Of a stretch of DNA of 64,000 nucleotides, positions 19,811 through 28,755 are shown piece after piece. Positions within the stretch are counted from its first letter, which is position 1, and the number at the start of each line of letters is the position of its first letter. The position numbers and the translations under genes were made by a program. Where the stretch lies: contig CAVVQM010000006.1 in assembly GCA_963750395.1 (NCBI GenBank), positions 248,001-312,000 of the forward strand. The letters run 5' to 3'. The stretch comes from JADJPO01 sp963750395 (GTDB taxonomy: Bacteria > Actinomycetota > Actinomycetes > Actinomycetales > Kineosporiaceae). The notes beneath the pieces are model-generated. The model made no database searches, was not told the origin of the DNA, and saw nothing but the letters and a program-made list of their open reading frames with translations.

Positions 19811-20779
19811 GTGATCGTCGGATCGGAGGGACACCATGGCCAGCGACCCGACAGGTCACCCGACGACGGCCCTGTCGCCGTCCGCTCGGTGGTGCTGCTC
19901 AGCAACGTGCAGGCCGGTGGCGCGGACGCCGACGTCCTCGACGAGGTGGTCCGGGTCTGGGAGCGGCTCGGCGTCCGCACGCACCGGCACGCGCTCGGCG
20001 AGGCCGGCGACCTGATGGACGTCGTCGCCTCGGCCGAGCGGGTCGTGATCGCCGGTGGGGACGGGACGGTCCACCGGGTGCTGACGACGATCAGCGAGCG
20101 GGGCGCGCTGCCCGGGCCGGGCTTCGCGATCATTCCGTTGGGCACCGGCAACGACCTCGCCGGGTCGCTCGAGCTGCCGACCGACCCCGCGGCGGCCGCC
20201 GAGGTCGCGGTGAGGGGCACTCTGCGCCCGCTCGACCTGCTGCGCGACGAGCAGGGCGTCGTGGTGGTCAACGCGGCGCACGTCGGGATCGGGGCGCTGG
20301 CCGCCGAGCGGGCGCAGCCGGTCAAGGCCATGTTGGGACCGCTCGGGTACGCCGTCGGCGCCGTGCTGGCGGGTGCCTCGATGGCCGACTACCCGATCCG
20401 GGTCGAGGTGGACGGGCACGAGGTCACCGCATCCGGCGAGCGCCTGTTGATGGTCGGCGTCGCGGTCGGTCGGACCATCGGCGGTGGCACGGCCCTGGCG
20501 CCCCACGCCGACCCGCGTGACGGGGCCGCCGACGTCGTCCTCGTCGCGGCGACCGGGCCTCTGGCGCGGGCCGACTTCGCCCGCCGGCTACGCGCCGGGA
20601 CGCATCTGGGCCGCGACGACGTGCTGGTGCTGCGCGCTCGCGAGGTCGTGATCGAGGCGGGGTCGGCGCCCTTGAACGTGGACGGCGAGTTGCTCGGCGC
20701 GACCGGGCGCAGGCGCTGGACGGTCCTGCCCGGGGCCTGGTCGGCGTCGACGCCGAGCGAGGCCCCCGACTACAGGTAG
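19811..20779 (+). CDS. Diacylglycerol-kinase-family lipid kinase (YegS/DagK type), 5' end uncertain
   Basis: The product phosphorylates diacylglycerol or a related lipid at the membrane. The catalytic domain shows the nucleotide motif GGDGTVHRVL, PLGTGNDLAGSLELP and the late APHADPRDGAADV segment. The best ribosome-binding site (GGAGGG) precedes an ATG at 19836, but that ATG is one frame away from the kinase reading frame. In the kinase frame the only early start is a GTG at 19811 with no Shine-Dalgarno. I suspect a single-base error between 19836 and 19885. The stop codon abuts that of the next, convergent gene. Confidence 0.85.
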   Translation: MIVGSEGHHGQRPDRSPDDGPVAVRSVVLLSNVQAGGADADVLDEVVRVWERLGVRTHRHALGEAGDLMDVVASAERVVIAGGDGTVHRVLTTISERGALPGPGFAIIPLGTGNDLAGSLELPTDPAAAAEVAVRGTLRPLDLLRDEQGVVVVNAAHVGIGALAAERAQPVKAMLGPLGYAVGAVLAGASMADYPIRVEVDGHEVTASGERLLMVGVAVGRTIGGGTALAPHADPRDGAADVVLVAATGPLARADFARRLRAGTHLGRDDVLVLRAREVVIEAGSAPLNVDGELLGATGRRRWTVLPGAWSASTPSEAPDYR

Positions 20780-21937
20780 CTACAGGTAGCGCGACAACGG
20801 CCTGATCGCCTGCTCGCCGAGACGCTGGACGACCGGACGCCGTCGCCACTGCGCCGGTCGGACCCGTTCGGCCCGCTCCAGGTCGGCCTCGAAGTCCTCG
20901 ATCAGCCGGGACGGTGCGTCGCCGCCCAGGACGATGCAGGCGACCTCCTCGTCGTGGTCCAGGGAGCGCCGGTTGAGGTTCGAGGACCCGATCATGGCCA
21001 CCTCGCCGTCCACGGTGAGCACCTTGGTGTGCAGCATCGTCGGCTGGTAGCGCCACACCTCGACACCCGCGTCGAGCAGCGGGGTGTAGCAGCGCTCGAG
21101 GGCCAGCCGCGAGATGGCCTTGTCGAAGCGCGGGCCCGGCGTCAGCACCTGGACCTGGACGCCGCGCTGGGCCGCCGCCTGCACGAGGCCGAGGAAGTCC
21201 TTGTCCGGGGCGAAGTATGCGGTCTGCAGGGTGATCCGCGTCGCGGCCGCGCTCAGCAGCGCGTACCACGCCGTCTGCATGTCGTCCCAGCCGATGGTGG
21301 CGGTTCCGCGCACCACCTGGACGACGTGCTGCCCCGCGGAGGGCGGTACCGGGTACGCGTCGCCGGGATCGTCGGGGGCGCCGCCGGTCTCGGACCAGTT
21401 CTGCACGAAGGCGGCGAGCAGTCCGGCCACCGCTGGGCCGCGCACCTGGATCTGGGTGTCGCGCCACTCGTCCGGTCCACGGGCGTCCCCCTCCCATTCC
21501 GAGGCGATGCCCACGCCCCCGGTGAAGGCGACCTCACCGTCGACGACGAGCACCTTGCGGTGGGTGCGGTGGTTGTGGGTGAACGGGGAGCGCAGCCACG
21601 GCGGACGGAAGAAGCGGACGTCGACCCCGGCCTGGCTCATCAGGTCGGTCAGGGAGCGTTCCATCCGGGCCCCGCCGACGGCGTCGATCAGCACTCTGAC
21701 CCGTACCCCCGCCCGAGCGCGATCGGCCAGCGCTGTGGCGAAGGCCTCGGCCGGCCAACCCGTCCAGTAGATGTAGGTCAGCAGCTCGACGCTGGAGGTC
21801 GCCGACCGGATGGCCGACAGCATCGCCGGGAAGATGCGGTCGCCGTTGCGCAGCACCACGATGTCGTTTCCCTCGGTGGCCGGGATGCCCAACAGGCTTT
21901 CCAGCCGCCGCCGTAGGGCGTCGCGGTCGATGGCCAT
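20780..21937 (-). CDS. Phospholipase D family protein, cardiolipin synthase-like
   Basis: Two HxK(x)4D motifs define the PLD superfamily: HNHRTHRKVLVVDG (about residue 123) and MLHTKVLTVDGEVAMIGSSN (about residue 298). FTGGVGIASEWEG and NLNRRSLDHDEEV follow them as expected for ClsB-like cardiolipin/phosphatidyltransferases, which act on membrane phospholipids. There is no N-terminal membrane helix, which points to the ClsB/YbhO type. Length is 385 residues. It shares a tandem ctacaggtag duplication with the end of the lipid kinase gene, and the two stop codons touch head to head. Confidence 0.88.
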   Translation of the reverse strand: MAIDRDALRRRLESLLGIPATEGNDIVVLRNGDRIFPAMLSAIRSATSSVELLTYIYWTGWPAEAFATALADRARAGVRVRVLIDAVGGARMERSLTDLMSQAGVDVRFFRPPWLRSPFTHNHRTHRKVLVVDGEVAFTGGVGIASEWEGDARGPDEWRDTQIQVRGPAVAGLLAAFVQNWSETGGAPDDPGDAYPVPPSAGQHVVQVVRGTATIGWDDMQTAWYALLSAAATRITLQTAYFAPDKDFLGLVQAAAQRGVQVQVLTPGPRFDKAISRLALERCYTPLLDAGVEVWRYQPTMLHTKVLTVDGEVAMIGSSNLNRRSLDHDEEVACIVLGGDAPSRLIEDFEADLERAERVRPAQWRRRPVVQRLGEQAIRPLSRYL

Positions 21938-21960
21938 GGCCTCTCCGTGTGCAGTGCGGC

Positions 21961-23612
21961 TCAGGTGAACGAGTCGGTCGAGTGGGCCCGCTCGCGCAGC
22001 TCCGTCTTGCGGATCTTGCCGGTGGAGGTCTTCGGCAGGTCGCCGAAGACCACCGACCGCGGCACCTTGAAGCCCGCCAGCAGCCGGCGGCAGTGAGCGA
22101 TCAGCTCGCCGGCCAGCGCGTCGTCCGGCTCATGTCCCGGCTTCAGCTCGACGTAGGCGACCGGGGTCTCGCCCCACTGTCGGGTCCGGCCGGGCCACCA
22201 CCCCGGCGAAGGCCACCGCGGGATGGTGGTAGAGCGCGTCCTCCACCTCGACCGAGGAGATGTTCTCGCCGCCGGAGATGATCACGTCCTTGGCCCGGTC
22301 GCGGATCTTGATGTAGCCGTCGGGTTCGAGCACGGCCAGGTCGCCGGAGTGGAACCAGCCGCCGGCGAACGCGCGCTCCGTCGCCTCGGCGTCCTCGAGG
22401 TAGCCCTTCATGGTGATGTTCCCGCGGTAGACGATCTCGCCGACGGTCTCGCCGTCGGCGGGCACCGGCTCGCCGGTGTCCACGTCGATCACCGTCATCT
22501 CGTCCTGCAGCAGGTAACGCACGCCCTGGCGGCCGTTGCGCTCCGCCCGCTCGTGCAGGTCCAGGGCGGCCCATTCGTCCTGCTTGGCGCAGACCGTGGC
22601 CGGACCGTAGGTCTCGGTGAGCCCGTAGACGTGGGTCAGGTCGAAGCCGAGCTGCTCCATGCCCTCGATCATGGTGGCCGGCGGCGGGGCGGCGGCGACC
22701 ATGGCGTGCACCGTGTGGTCGATCGCGGGCCGCATCGACTCCGGGGCGTTGATCAGCATGCTGTGCACCACGGGTGCCCCGCAGTAGTGGGTCACCTTGT
22801 GCTCGTCGATCAGGGCGAAGATGCCGGCCGCGTCCACGGTGCGCAGGCAGACGTTGGTGCCCGAGTTGGCGGCCATGGTCCACGCGAAACACCAGCCGTT
22901 GCAGTGGAACAGGGGCAGCGTCCACAGGTATACCGAGTGTCGCTGCATCCCCCAGGTGAGGATGTTGCCGACGGCGTTCAGGTGCGCACCGCGGTGGTGA
23001 TAGACCACGCCCTTGGGACGTCCGGTGGTGCCCGAGGTGTAGTTCAGCGCGATCGCCTGCCACTCCTCGAGCGGCTCGGTGCGGGCGAAGTCCGGCGAGG
23101 ACGCCGCGAGCAGCGACTCGTAGTCCGTGGCACCGATGCGGCTCGCCGGGGCCGTCGTACTCGCTGTCGATGACGTCGACCACCACCGGCGAGGGGTCCA
23201 GCCCGGCCAGCGCCTGCGCGGCGACGCCGGACAGCGCCCGGTCGACCAGCAGCACCTTCGCCTGGCTGTGCCCGAGGATGTAGCGGATCGTCGCGGCGTC
23301 CAACCGGGTGTTGATCGTGGTCAGGACGGCGCCGGTCATCGGCACGCCGAAGTGCGCCTCGATCATCTCCGGGGTGTTGTGGAGCAGCACCGCCACCGCA
23401 TCGCCGCGACGCACCCCACGATCGACCAGGGCCGAGGCCAGTCGCCGGCAGCGCTCGCGGGTCTGCGCCCAGGTGTAACGGCGGGCGCCGTGCACCACGG
23501 CGAGCCGCTGCGGGTAGACGTCCGCGCTCCAGTCCAGGAAGACCAGCGGGGTGAGCGGCGCGTGGTTGGCCTGGCGTGGTTCCAGCCCGCGCTCGAAGGC
23601 CTCAGCGCCCAT
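21961..23612 (-). CDS. Acyl-CoA synthetase (AMP-forming), two frame breaks
   Basis: This is an ANL-superfamily fatty-acid-CoA ligase of the medium-chain/FadD type, about 540 residues. The order is: N-domain (GVRRGDAVAVLLHNTPEMIE); the P-loop YTSGTTGRPKGV, readable on the minus strand near 23010-23050; VYGLTETYGPATV; WFHSGDLAVLEPDGYIKIRDR; SGGENISSVEVEDAL; and near the end LPKTSTGKIRKTELRERA with the catalytic Lys. Frame breaks near 23147 and 22170 are each resolved by one base. The stop is TGA at 21961. No operon partner specifies the acyl substrate. Confidence 0.9.
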
Positions 23613-23770
23613 CCGTACCCGCCCCCGCCACCGTGATGGTCGACATCTCTGCCCCGTTCTCCTCGGCGATGCGTGTCCGCCGCGAATCTACGGGCGCCGT
23701 CCGGTGACAGGAAGGGCTGGCGGGAGGTCCGCTCGCGCACGAGGGCGGCGACGCTCGCCCGCGGTCCCGT

Positions 23771-23985
23771 TCAGGTCAGCTGGCTGAGCTCGAGCAGATG
23801 ACCGTCGGGGTCGCGGAAGAAGCAACGGATCTCCGGCCCGTTGTCGATCGGCGGGGTGAGGAAGGTCGCTCCGCGGCCTGGACCGTCGGCTTGTCCGGGG
23901 TGGGCCCGCCGCCGGTGACCAGGAGCAGCCACGTCCCCGCCAACCGTAGGACGGCGCTGTCGTGAGCGGGTCGGATGCCACTCAG
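23771..23985 (-). pseudogene. Relic of a VOC/glyoxalase-fold protein
   Basis: The minus strand reads DSAVLRLAGTWLLLVTGGG and PTPDKPT, then after a frame change FLTPPIDNGPEIRCFFRDPD and GHLLELSQLT followed by a stop. These are the middle strand and the C-terminal strand of a vicinal-oxygen-chelate domain. The first half and the stretch between the two pieces (about 25 residues) are missing, so this is a decayed remnant rather than one miscalled base. It lies between the acyl-CoA synthetase and ppk2; the rest of 23613-24099 shows nothing. Confidence 0.7.
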
Positions 23986-24099
23986 CCTAGGCTCCGCACG
24001 CCGTCACGCGGCTGGACGGGTTCCACCTGGGCGGACACAGGGCGAATCCACTCGTCCGTCCCGCAGCGCTGACCGGTCATGATGCGCTGGAATGGCGTC

Positions 24100-24996
24100 A
24101 TGACGCAGAAGATGGGGCTTCGTGAGTACATCGATACCTTGCGCGCGGAGGGCTACACCGTTCAGGGCAGCAAGGGCGACGATCCGACCCTGATCGCTCC
24201 GGACGGTCGGGCGGTCGAGACCTGGCGCGAGGACTACCCGTATGACGAGTTGCTCGACCGGGAGGAGTACGAGGACGAGAAGTATCGATTGCAGACCCAG
24301 CTGCTGCAGTTCCAGTACTGGACCCAGGACGTCGGGGCGAAGCACGTGCTGGTCTTCGAGGGCCGGGACGCCGCGGGCAAGGGCGGCACGATCAAGCGGT
24401 TCATGGAGCATCTCAACCCACGGGCCGCGCGCGTGGTCGCGCTGACCAAGCCGACCTCCAGCGAGGCCGGCCAGTGGTACTTCCAGCGCTACATCGCGCA
24501 TCTGCCGACCGAGGGCGAGATGGTGCTGTTCGACCGGTCCTGGTACAACCGGGCGGGTGTCGAGCGGGTGATGGGCTTCTGCACCGAGGAGCAGTACCAG
24601 ACCTTCATGCGTCAGGCGCCCGCCTTCGAGCGCATGTTGGTCGAGTCCGGGACGACGGTCACCAAGTTGTGGTTCTCGGTGACCCAGCAGGAGCAGCGCA
24701 CCCGCTTCGCCATCCGGCAGATCGACCCTGTGCGGCGGTGGAAGCTGTCCCCGATGGACCTGGAGAGCCTGGACCGCTGGGAGGACTACACCGCCGCGAA
24801 GCAGGCGATGCTCGACCACACCGACAAGAAGCAGGCGCCCTGGCTGACCGTCAAGAGCAACGACAAGAAGCGCGCGCGGCTCAACGCGATGCGCGCCTTC
24901 CTGAACCAGTTCGAGTACGAGGGCAAGGACCCCGACATCGTGTATTCCCCTGACCCGCTGATCGTCGCCCGGGCCAAGCACTCCCAGGGTGACTGA
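24100..24996 (+). CDS. ppk2: Polyphosphate kinase 2
   Basis: PPK2 transfers phosphate between polyphosphate and nucleoside diphosphates in the cytoplasm. It contains the Walker A GRDAAGKGGTIKRFMEHLNP, the Walker B/lid region FDRSWYNRAGVERVMGFC, TKLWFSVTQQEQRTRF and the conserved DRWEDYT. Length (298 residues) fits one-domain class I members, which favour ATP/GTP synthesis from NDP. ATG codons at 24079 and 24100 are both possible, and neither has a clear Shine-Dalgarno. The gene stands alone. Confidence 0.95.
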   Translation: MTQKMGLREYIDTLRAEGYTVQGSKGDDPTLIAPDGRAVETWREDYPYDELLDREEYEDEKYRLQTQLLQFQYWTQDVGAKHVLVFEGRDAAGKGGTIKRFMEHLNPRAARVVALTKPTSSEAGQWYFQRYIAHLPTEGEMVLFDRSWYNRAGVERVMGFCTEEQYQTFMRQAPAFERMLVESGTTVTKLWFSVTQQEQRTRFAIRQIDPVRRWKLSPMDLESLDRWEDYTAAKQAMLDHTDKKQAPWLTVKSNDKKRARLNAMRAFLNQFEYEGKDPDIVYSPDPLIVARAKHSQGD

Positions 24997-25182
24997 TCGT
25001 TCAGGACTTTCGATCCCGGCCGTGTAGCGGACGTTGGGACCTGCGGCGGGGTGAGTTCCGGCGCGTCATCTCCTCGTAAGGTCACCGACCGTCTGCACAC
25101 GCAAGAGTGGTGACTCAGAGTTGCGGTGCTGGGCGCGGCCACGCCCGTGGTCTCGTCACAACGTGGAATGGACGTGGGTGCA

Positions 25183-26191
25183 ATGCGTTTCGGACGTCGA
25201 CGGTCGGGTTCGGTTGGTATCGCCGGTCTTCTGCTCGCTCTCGCCGGTATGACGGGTGCGGCCACCCCGGCCTCGGCCTGGGGGGCGGACGACGACCTCG
25301 TCGTGGTGGCCAACCGCGGTTCGGGCGACATCTCGGTCGTCGACTCCGACTCTCTGGCCGTGACGACCTACGACCTGCCCGGTCAGGCCGAGCCGATGTA
25401 CGTCAACCACGACGGTCGCAACGGGATCGTCCTGGTCGGTGACCGGGCCTCGAGCAGGGTCGTCGCGCTCGACGACGACAGCTTCGAGGTCGTCGGGACC
25501 GTGCCGGTCGGGGCGAGGCGTCTTCCACCAGTGGCTGGACGAGAGGCGACAGGAGCTCTGGGTGGTCGGCACCGACGACGCAACGGTCTCGGTCGTCGAC
25601 ACCGACAGCCTGACCGTGCGGGCCACCTTTCCACTGCCCGCTGACCTCGTCGCAAAGGGTGGGGTCCCGCACGACGTGTTCGTCTCGGGCCGCAATGCCT
25701 TCGTCAGTCTGGTCGGTCTGCCGACCGGCGGTGTCGTCGTCCAGTATTCGACCCGGACCCGCACGGAGACCGGCCGGATCGCCACCGGCGGTGACCCCCA
25801 CCTGTTCGTCCGCGGCGGCCGCCTCTTCGTCGCCTCCCAGGAGGCCGGAACGGTGAGCAGCTACGTGGCCGCGACCCTGCGCCCGCTCGCGTCGACCGCC
25901 GTCCCCGCCGCGCACGGCATCTTCGTCACCCGCCGGCTCCAGGTGGTCGTCACCAACATCTCCGGTGGCGGCACGGATGCCGTCTGGAGGCTCAACGCCC
26001 GACTGCGTCCCGTGGGTGAGCCGGTGGACACCAGTGTGGCCGTGCCGCACAACGTCGCGGTCGCATCGGACGGCGCGACCTTCGTGACCCACTCGGGATC
26101 GACGTCCACCGCGCTCAGCGTCCTGCGTCGCGGTGGAGACCGCGTGGTGACCGTGGGGACCAACCCGTTCGGTCTCGCCGTGGTCGACTGA
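25183..26191 (+). CDS. Secreted YncE-like beta-propeller protein, one frame break
   Basis: A signal peptide (MRFGRRR, hydrophobic core, cleavage after TPASA) starts the protein. Repeated beta-propeller blades follow, such as LVVVANRGSGDISVVDSDSL, ELWVVGTDDATVSVVDTD and HNVAVASDGATFVTHSG. This is the YVTN/SMP-30 type of repeat protein of unknown ligand. The frame shifts near 25515, where dropping one base joins VPVGAG to VFHQWLDERRQELW. The ATG at 25183 is chosen because it gives a compact signal peptide; ATG 25168 is possible. Confidence 0.8.
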
Positions 26192-26224
26192 GGCGCCGGG
26201 CTACGTGGGGCCGTCGCGACGCGC

Positions 26225-27729
26225 TCACGGGCGTGGCCGCTGGCCCGCCACGTGGGCGAAGTCGTCTCGGCTGAGAGCTTCGGCGTTCTGCGCGAGCAGG
26301 TCACGGGCGGCGCGGAGCGGTTCGGACACCGCGTCCACGCGGTCCGTCCGGCGCGGGCCAGGGACAGGAAGGGCTGGCAGAACGTGCTCACCGGGTCCGG
26401 GATCGGGGCCCCGCGCAAATCCAGGGCCAGCCCGGCCGTGATCGCCAGTGATGCCATGCAGTCGCCGAAAGCGCGGGCGATCACCAGGTGCTTGGCGTAG
26501 GCGATGAACGCCAGGCTGGAGATGTCCGACTGGTTCCCGGCGGGGTCGTGCCCTCCGATGTCCAGGGTGGTCGCGGCGGCCGCGGCTCGGGCCGAGGTCA
26601 GCGGTTCGGTCACCGTCCAGGACAGGAACTCCATCCCGATCCGATCCTCCGGTGCCGCCAGCAGTGGGGGCAGCCCCAGACCCTGCCCGTCCAGGAACCG
26701 GTCCACCTGACGGGCGGCCAACACGCACAGGTCGACCATGACGCTGTTGACCTGGTCGATGGCCTTGGCGGCGCGGTGATCGTGATAGCCGCCGCTGGAG
26801 ACGACCAGGTCGTCGTCCGGATTCTGGTTGCTGCCCAGGAACGTCGGGTTGTCCTTCAGCGACTGCAGGCCGATCTCGGCCGCTCGGGTGACGTCCTCGA
26901 GGGCCTGCAGCGCGCTGGCCAGGACGTTGGGGATCACCCGCCACGACGTCGGTGCCTGATGGTCGAGTTGGTCACCGGCCGCCCGGCCGAGCAACCCGTT
27001 CGAGTCGTCGCAGGGCGCGTCCGTAGTGCGGGTCGGACCAGTGCTGCGCCAACCGGGGGTCGAAGTGCTCACGGGGGCAGGCGGAGGCCGCGATACTCAT
27101 CGCCAGGAGTTGCTCGGCCATCGTGACCCGGCGACCGAAGGTGAGGGCGACGTCGCAGGACATCGCGGTGGCGAACGGCGACCCGTTCAGCAATGCCATC
27201 GCCTCACCGATCCCCAACGGCAGGTCGGCCAGGGGAGCGACCAGCCAACTCAGCGCGACCACCTCGCCGGGCCCGGCCGTGCCCTGAACGGGAACCGGCG
27301 GCGGGTCTTCGAGCAGATCGGCCACCGCCTGTGCGGTCCGCAGGCTCAGTCTGCCGCGACCGGTCAGCGCGTTGGACAGCCGGGCCAGCACGGCCAGACG
27401 CACGCACCTCGGCGAGAGCAAGGCACCACCCACCCCGGAGCGGACGGGATGGAACTCGCGCAGCGTGGCCCCCTGCCGGCCGGCCTGCGGCGGCTCAGCA
27501 TCACGGTGGCCCTGGCCCCCGGCGCGGTGGTGGACCCGTAGACGTAGCCACCCCGGCGATTCAGAAAGTCCTCGAAACGCTCTCGCCCAGAAGCGATCCG
27601 AACCGACGCGTCTGCCGAGAACTCGACCCCGGCCCTGTCGAAGGCCACCCTGGCGGCGTCGTCCAGCGTCAGCTCCGCGACCGAGCCCAGGACAACGGAC
27701 CTCACCAGACCAACTCCCCACGCCGCCAT
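26225..27729 (-). CDS. Histidine/phenylalanine ammonia-lyase homologue lacking the MIO triad, three frame breaks
   Basis: The translated pieces assemble to about 490 residues that follow the HAL/PAL fold in order: GYVYGSTTAPGARATV; LREFHPVRSGVGGALLSPRC; ARLSNALTGRG; GIGEAMALLNGSPFATA; APTSWRVIPNVLA; GLGLPPLLAAPEDRIGMEFL; NQSDISSLAF. The active enzymes carry Ala-Ser-Gly (GSVGASGDLAP), which cyclises to the MIO cofactor. Here the same site (27245-27288) reads VQGTAGPGEVVALSW, so the ASG triad is absent, and there is no frame break in that segment. The active-site Tyr-Ser-x-Arg region reads PTSWR. Breaks lie near 27480, 26995 and 26355. It is probably not an ammonia lyase; its role is unknown. 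Confidence 0.75.
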
Positions 27730-27778
27730 CCGATCGAGGGCACTCTAGTCGCACGACTCGTCGGGCTGGCTCCGGCCA

Positions 27779-28580
27779 CTACCTCGAGTCCAGGTCGTCC
27801 TGCCGCAGGATCTCGATCAGCCGGGCGGCGCCGGCCGCGAGGTGGCGCCGGTAGGTCGTGGTGGGAAGGTCGAGCAGCTCGGCGGCCGCGGCCTGGGTCG
27901 GCGCGGGCTGCAGGTAGGTGTGGTGGACGGCCCGGAAACCCCGACGACCCCGTGGCGAGGATTCCAGCCGCGCCGCGGCGTCCCGGATCCGCGCCCGCAG
28001 AACCTCGATACGGGCGCGATCGTCGGCCTCGGCGGGCACCCGTGAGGCCACCAGGGGTGCGCTCAGCAGCGGTGAGCCGCGCAGCCCGTCGGCGCGGCCG
28101 AGCCCGGTGAGCGCCGCGCGTACCGCCCCGGCGAAACGCTCATCGGACAGCCTGCCGGACCGGGATGCATCCGCCGGACTCCGTACTACCGGCTCGTTCC
28201 CGAGTTCGCGCTCGCCGAGCAGCTGCAGCCACTGCAGTGGGGGAGTGCGGCGCAGTCGTGACCGTAGACGCCGTAGCAGCGTCCTGCGACCTCGAAGTCC
28301 GCCCGGGCAGCCGAGTCATGTCGGCGTAGGCGCAGATGCCCGCCCACAGGTCCGGGTCCGCGTAGGCGACGAACGAGTACGCCAGCCGCGGCGTGGACAT
28401 GTAGTACCTCACGAAGTGCAGGGTGATGAACAGCTGCACCGGGCCGAAGTCCTGGTAGGCCTCGCGTTGCATCCAGAATCGGAACAGGCCGGCACGTTCG
28501 CCCTCGTCGAGCGTGAGGAGTGGGTTGGTGAGACGCGTTGTCTCGGCTCGGTCGCAGATCTGCCGTTGGACGGATCGCAA
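27779..28580 (-). CDS. Actinobacterial protein with C-terminal sigma-region-4-like HTH, one frame break
   Basis: The first part (LLTLDEGERAGLFRFWMQRE, DFGPVQLFITLHFVRYYM, LAYSFVAYADPDLW) resembles a small GNAT-like or regulatory input domain. After a break near 28303, the frame reads GRCYGVYGHDWRVTPPLQWL, ARIRDAAARLESSPRGRRGF and the HTH segment AAAELLDLPTTTYRRHLAAG before a stop at 27779. The ending TYRRHL...RL..IL is frequent in unannotated actinobacterial regulators. The only early start is a TTG at 28580, so the true start may lie upstream across another break. It ends 49 bp before the ammonia-lyase homologue in the same direction. Confidence 0.6.
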
Positions 28581-28755
28581 CCGCTACGGATCCGTACGAT
28601 CACATCCGTTCCCGTTTCGATGGCGTGCGCCAGAGAGTGCCGCTCAACCGTATCGGCGTACCCACATCCCGATCGCGTGTCGGGCGTCGACCATTCTCCT
28701 CATTGCTGCCGAAAGGTCACGGAAGATGGCCCGGGGCGGCTGCCACCATCGGTAG

